Assembly (NCBI GenBank): GCA_017443595.1
Contig: JAFSYU010000009.1
Coordinates: 1 to 55,169, forward strand
Source of the DNA: Clostridia bacterium
GTDB taxonomy: Bacteria; Bacillota; Clostridia; Oscillospirales; CAG-272
Direction of reading: 5' to 3'
Length of the DNA: 55,169 nucleotides
Shown: piece after piece, positions 53,419 to 55,169 of the stretch
How positions within the stretch are numbered: the first letter of the stretch is position 1
How the letters are laid out: every line of letters starts with the position of its first letter
Position numbers and translations under genes: made by a program
Notes under the pieces: generated by a model
What the model was told of the DNA's origin: nothing
Seen by the model: only the letters and a program-made list of their open reading frames with translations
Databases searched by the model: none

Positions 53419-53447
53419 TTGACATTAAGGCAAAATAACGCTATAAT
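53419..53447 (+). promoter_or_regulatory. Consensus sigma-A promoter of the DUF1508 gene
   Basis: TTGACA (53419-53424), exactly 17 bases, TATAAT (53442-53447), 32 bases upstream of the ATG. Perfect consensus; the gene is probably strongly expressed. Confidence 0.9.
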
Positions 53448-53479
53448 AAAGAAAAAACGATGATGAAAGGAAAAATACC

Positions 53480-53851
53480 ATGGGAAAATTCGTTATAAAG
53501 TACACAAAAGCAGGAGTTAAATTTGACCTCAAGGCAGGCAACGGCGAAATAATTGCTTCATCCGAAACCTATAAGTCTCTTTTATCCTGCAAAAACGGTC
53601 TTGAATCCGTAAGAAAGAATTCCGCAAAAGCTGAAGTAGAAGATCTTTCCGTGGAAGGCGCCGCAAAAGTAAAGCACCCGAAATTCCAGGTATACGTAGA
53701 CAAAGCGGGCGAATATCGCTTCAGACTGAAAGCTACAAACGGCCAGATCATCGCGGTATCGGAAGGCTACAAATCAAAAGCCAGCTGCATGAACGGCATT
53801 GAATCAATAAAGAAAAACGCACCGGACGCGGAAGTCGTTACGGCTGAATAA
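53480..53851 (+). CDS. Tandem DUF1508 (YegP-like) protein
   Basis: 123 aa made of two ~55-residue copies: GKFVIKYTKAGVKFDLKAGN (~2-21) with NGEIIASSETYKS, and PKFQVYVDKAGEYRFRLKAT (~73-92) with NGQIIAVSEGYKS. Each contains SCxNGxESxxKNxxxAEV. DUF1508 proteins are small cytoplasmic beta proteins of unknown function. A strong promoter and an own terminator make it a monocistronic, probably abundant protein. Confidence 0.92.
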   Translation: MGKFVIKYTKAGVKFDLKAGNGEIIASSETYKSLLSCKNGLESVRKNSAKAEVEDLSVEGAAKVKHPKFQVYVDKAGEYRFRLKATNGQIIAVSEGYKSKASCMNGIESIKKNAPDAEVVTAE

Positions 53852-53863
53852 GACAATATCACC

Positions 53864-53910
53864 CGCCGGGTAGAAAGGAATTTTCCTCTCCTTTCCGCCC
53901 GGCGCTTTTT
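53864..53910 (+). terminator. Terminator of the DUF1508 gene
   Basis: CGCCGGG...CCCGGCG outer stem and GAAAGGA...TCCTTTC inner stem, ending in five T. The two stems stack with a 2-base internal loop on each side (TA and CG). Confidence 0.88.
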
Positions 53911-53988
53911 AATAATGCTCCCGTCGGGACGGGCTTTACCGGCTCCAGTCGGACCGTCATAGAACATATTATAAGAAAGGTTTGTTAT

Positions 53989-54939
53989 ATGAAAAAAACG
54001 ATCTCTATCATTCTTTCTGCGGTACTTTTAGCGTCGTCTCTTTTTATGACCGCGTATGCGGGAGAAGCGGAATTATCGCACGAGCATTTAAAACTGTTAA
54101 TGAGAGCCGCGGACACTGTCTGTGATCTGTACGCAACGTACGATACGGGCGATTATTCGGATGAGATATTCTATGAAGTGGCAGGAATGTTTCCCGAGAC
54201 GGTGGAATGGAGCGGCGATCAGCCTGAACGCGTTATAGCAAGCGAAGCTCAGGTAAAAGCCGCGGTAAACGCAAAATGGGGCTATCTGTCCGATAAGACG
54301 CTTGAAGAATTCTTTTACTCGGGTCTGAGATTCTACTGCCTGAAGGAAGACGGCAAATACGAGTTGACAAGGCATCCTCACGGCGGAGGACTGGCGACCA
54401 GCTTCACCGCAAAAGGAATTTTGCTCGGATATATTGTTGAGGACAACGGAGTTTGCTGCCTGTATTATTCAACACGCTACCCGAAGGAGAGCGCCAATGA
54501 ATTATACGGCAGCAACGCGGATAAGTTCTGGGAAGAAGCCGCAAAGCTCGGTTATCCGGCTGAAATATATTATAATTACTGTACTTTTGTTGAATTTCAG
54601 GGAGATTATTATCGTTTGTACCAGACTTCCCGCGTGTTTGAGTTCAAATTGACAGAAGACGGTCTTGCAGAATACGTGACGGACGAGGCTTGTCCTTACG
54701 GCGTTCCGATAAGCATGACGTATGTCGCAGGCGATATAAACGGAGACGGAGAGGTGGACAACAAGGACGTCGTCACGCTTTTCAGGTTCTTGAGCGGAGC
54801 CAACAGCCTGCATATAAATTCTTTTGTTGTTGACACGAACGGCGACGGCGAAGATGACAACAAGGACGTTGTGCTTCTGTTCAGATATTGCTCCGGTGCA
54901 GACGTCACGTTAAGCGCCAAACCGATTATCAAAGGATGA
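53989..54939 (+). CDS. Secreted dockerin protein at the right end
   Basis: 316 aa. Signal peptide MKKTISIILSAVLLASSL, cleavage near AYAG (~23-26). Residues ~27-245 have no recognised domain but show FFYSGLRFYCLKEDGKYEL and LLGYIVEDNGVCCLYY, a compact Trp/Tyr-rich region. The dockerin at 249-316 has loops DINGDGEVDN and DTNGDGEDDN, each followed by KDVVxLFR, the same type as in the proteins near the left end, but the two halves are separated by ~12 more residues and there is no acidic linker. AAGAAAGG precedes the ATG. Confidence 0.85.
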   Translation: MKKTISIILSAVLLASSLFMTAYAGEAELSHEHLKLLMRAADTVCDLYATYDTGDYSDEIFYEVAGMFPETVEWSGDQPERVIASEAQVKAAVNAKWGYLSDKTLEEFFYSGLRFYCLKEDGKYELTRHPHGGGLATSFTAKGILLGYIVEDNGVCCLYYSTRYPKESANELYGSNADKFWEEAAKLGYPAEIYYNYCTFVEFQGDYYRLYQTSRVFEFKLTEDGLAEYVTDEACPYGVPISMTYVAGDINGDGEVDNKDVVTLFRFLSGANSLHINSFVVDTNGDGEDDNKDVVLLFRYCSGADVTLSAKPIIKG

Positions 54940-55169
54940 GCAAAAAGCTTAGGGTAACAAGAGTTATCCGAACCCGCTCAAACGGCGCTATTTCGGCTCT
55001 TTTCGGTTTGTCGTCATTGGAATACCGTCGTATTCCTGCTTCCTGTCGCGCCTAAAAATATCTCGAAATTTCATCCGTTTGAGTCCTATAGGATTTTCGG
55101 ACGAACAGATCGTTGTTCCTGCGAGGCAAAGCCCGCAGGTGCTACTATACGTAACAGCAAGGGGTTTAA
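54940..55169. other. Non-coding region with nested hairpins at the right edge
   Basis: 230 bases with no start-to-stop gene. CTCAAACGG (54977-54985) is inverted as CCGTTTGAG (55075-55083). Between them lies GGAATAC, CGTC, GTATTCC (55019-55036). To the right is CCTGCGAGGC, AAA, GCCCGCAGG (55118-55139, 9 pairs with one bulged A). The shape fits a small palindromic intergenic element; the window ends inside or just after it. Confidence 0.5.

Noticed and set aside
54985..55169. Right-edge minus-strand frame of ~59 codons open at the window end
   Set aside because: It crosses the hairpins, has no family resemblance and no RBS; it is better explained by the palindromic element.

Overview
The window looks like a chromosomal segment of an endospore-forming Gram-positive anaerobe of class Clostridia, most likely an uncultured gut or rumen relative of Oscillospiraceae/Ruminococcaceae. 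The evidence is spoIIR, a CIRCE-controlled groESL, reverse rubrerythrin, mini-RNase III, an NdoA/MazF-type endoribonuclease, clostripain, several secreted dockerin-bearing proteins, and Ser/Thr/Glu-rich linkers. Coding DNA is dense and fairly GC-rich, and the gaps are AT-rich. No phage, plasmid, transposase, CRISPR or tRNA gene was seen. The only repeat-type accessory DNA is a family of GC-rich palindromic elements in intergenic gaps.

Layout. (1) 1-6993, minus strand: five secreted proteins. Three carry a C-terminal duplicated dockerin, one runs off the left edge in an acidic repeat linker, and one ends in a membrane anchor. They share beta-rich modules and have no recognisable catalytic domain. 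A sixth dockerin protein lies at the right end (53989-54939). (2) 7210-9247: groES-groEL behind a sigma-A promoter and CIRCE operator, followed by a repeat island and reverse rubrerythrin. (3) 10402-15888, minus: thiI followed by two adjacent DHHW/AlgX-type SGNH proteins, each with a degenerate N-terminal copy and a catalytic C-terminal copy. (4) 16069-17833: spoIIR and pfkA. (5) 17891-28918, minus: two zinc-ribbon membrane proteins, then a run of overlapping or closely spaced genes. In transcription order these are acyl-activating enzyme fused to a carrier domain, two PlsC-like acyltransferases, a second acyl-activating enzyme, a free acyl carrier protein, an LRAT-fold protein, an alpha/beta hydrolase, a DegV/FakB fatty-acid-binding protein, FakA kinase, and a second hydrolase with Cys where the nucleophile Ser should be. 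This is the best candidate for an undescribed lipid-making or lipid-remodelling system. (6) 29091-32490: a DUF11-type protein without signal peptide and a membrane-anchored clostripain. (7) 32620-33946, minus: TIGR04086 membrane protein, yajC, solitary mazF. (8) 34176-44818, plus: MoxR / DUF58 / transglutaminase module, mini-RNase III, then rpmH-rnpA-yidD-yidC-jag, then two paralogous SGNH hydrolases separated by a second repeat island. (9) 44866-52505, minus: U32 peptidase, dut, maf, an MreB paralog, mreC, mreD and PBP2, a cell-elongation operon. (10) 52684-55169: SanA/ElyC-like DUF218 protein, tandem DUF1508 protein, a dockerin protein, and a structured non-coding end.

The two findings I would check first are the acyl cluster (18887-28918) and the MreB paralog (48341-49354). 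In the latter, both residues that position the hydrolytic water in MreB (Glu and Thr, 27 residues apart) are replaced, by Gln131 and Asn158. All functions were inferred by reading translations; no database search was run.
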